Shown piece by piece: positions 5,166 through 5,171 of a stretch of 5,171 nucleotides of DNA. The notes below the pieces were generated by a model, which saw nothing but the letters and a program-made list of their open reading frames with translations, did not search any database and was not told where the DNA came from. A program made the translations under genes and the position numbers. This stretch comes from JAPUDS01 sp050258575 (GTDB lineage: Bacteria > Patescibacteriota > Saccharimonadia > Saccharimonadales > Saccharimonadaceae), in assembly GCA_050258575.1 (NCBI GenBank), contig JBLMYZ010000004.1:1-5171 (forward strand), given 5' to 3'. Within the stretch, counting starts at the first letter, position 1; each line of letters opens with the position of its first letter.

Positions 5166-5171
5166 AAAGTA

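Noticed and set aside
1..5171. CRISPR array or phage defence system
   Set aside because: No regularly spaced direct repeats and no nuclease, toxin or defence-type genes are visible.

Overview
The window looks like chromosome from a small-genome bacterium, most likely of the candidate phyla radiation (Patescibacteria), with Saccharibacteria (TM7) the best guess. This is inferred from three things: the style of AtpD/AtpC, a cadmium/zeta-type carbonic-anhydrase-like gene directly behind atpC, and very tight, overlapping gene packing at roughly even base composition. No in-frame TGA interrupts the conserved genes, so the UGA=Gly code of Absconditabacteria/Gracilibacteria is not indicated. The placement rests on recall of family features, not on a search.

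Layout. Positions 1-72 (minus strand) hold the first 24 codons of an IS30-like transposase that runs off the left edge. Positions 73-600 hold no convincing protein gene. They contain many nested helices on the plus strand, a canonical T-arm (197-213), and a strong Rho-independent terminator (550-581). This looks like a gene for a structured RNA of several hundred nucleotides that I cannot assign to a family; a circularly permuted tmRNA is one model that fits part of it. Immediately after the terminator, dus (tRNA-dihydrouridine synthase, plus strand, 601-1563) starts 7 nt behind a -10-like box.

The rest is one compact minus-strand gene string, read from right to left: a four-helix membrane protein (4683-5165), a possible 20-residue peptide (4631-4693), a 73-residue charged helical protein (4410-4631), atpD (3047-4417), atpC (2618-3043) and a carbonic-anhydrase-like protein (1560-2615). 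Each junction overlaps or is separated by only 2-3 nt, so the string is probably one translationally coupled operon. Its last gene overlaps dus tail-to-tail by 4 nt.

Functionally, atpD and atpC supply the catalytic beta and the regulatory epsilon subunit of the F1 ATP synthase. The genes immediately before atpD are not atpA or atpG, so this part of the ATP synthase locus is either split off or carries inserted accessory genes. The carbonic-anhydrase-like gene shares the transcript with the proton-driven enzyme. A link between CO2/bicarbonate/pH balance and ATP synthesis is attractive but is only inferred from position.
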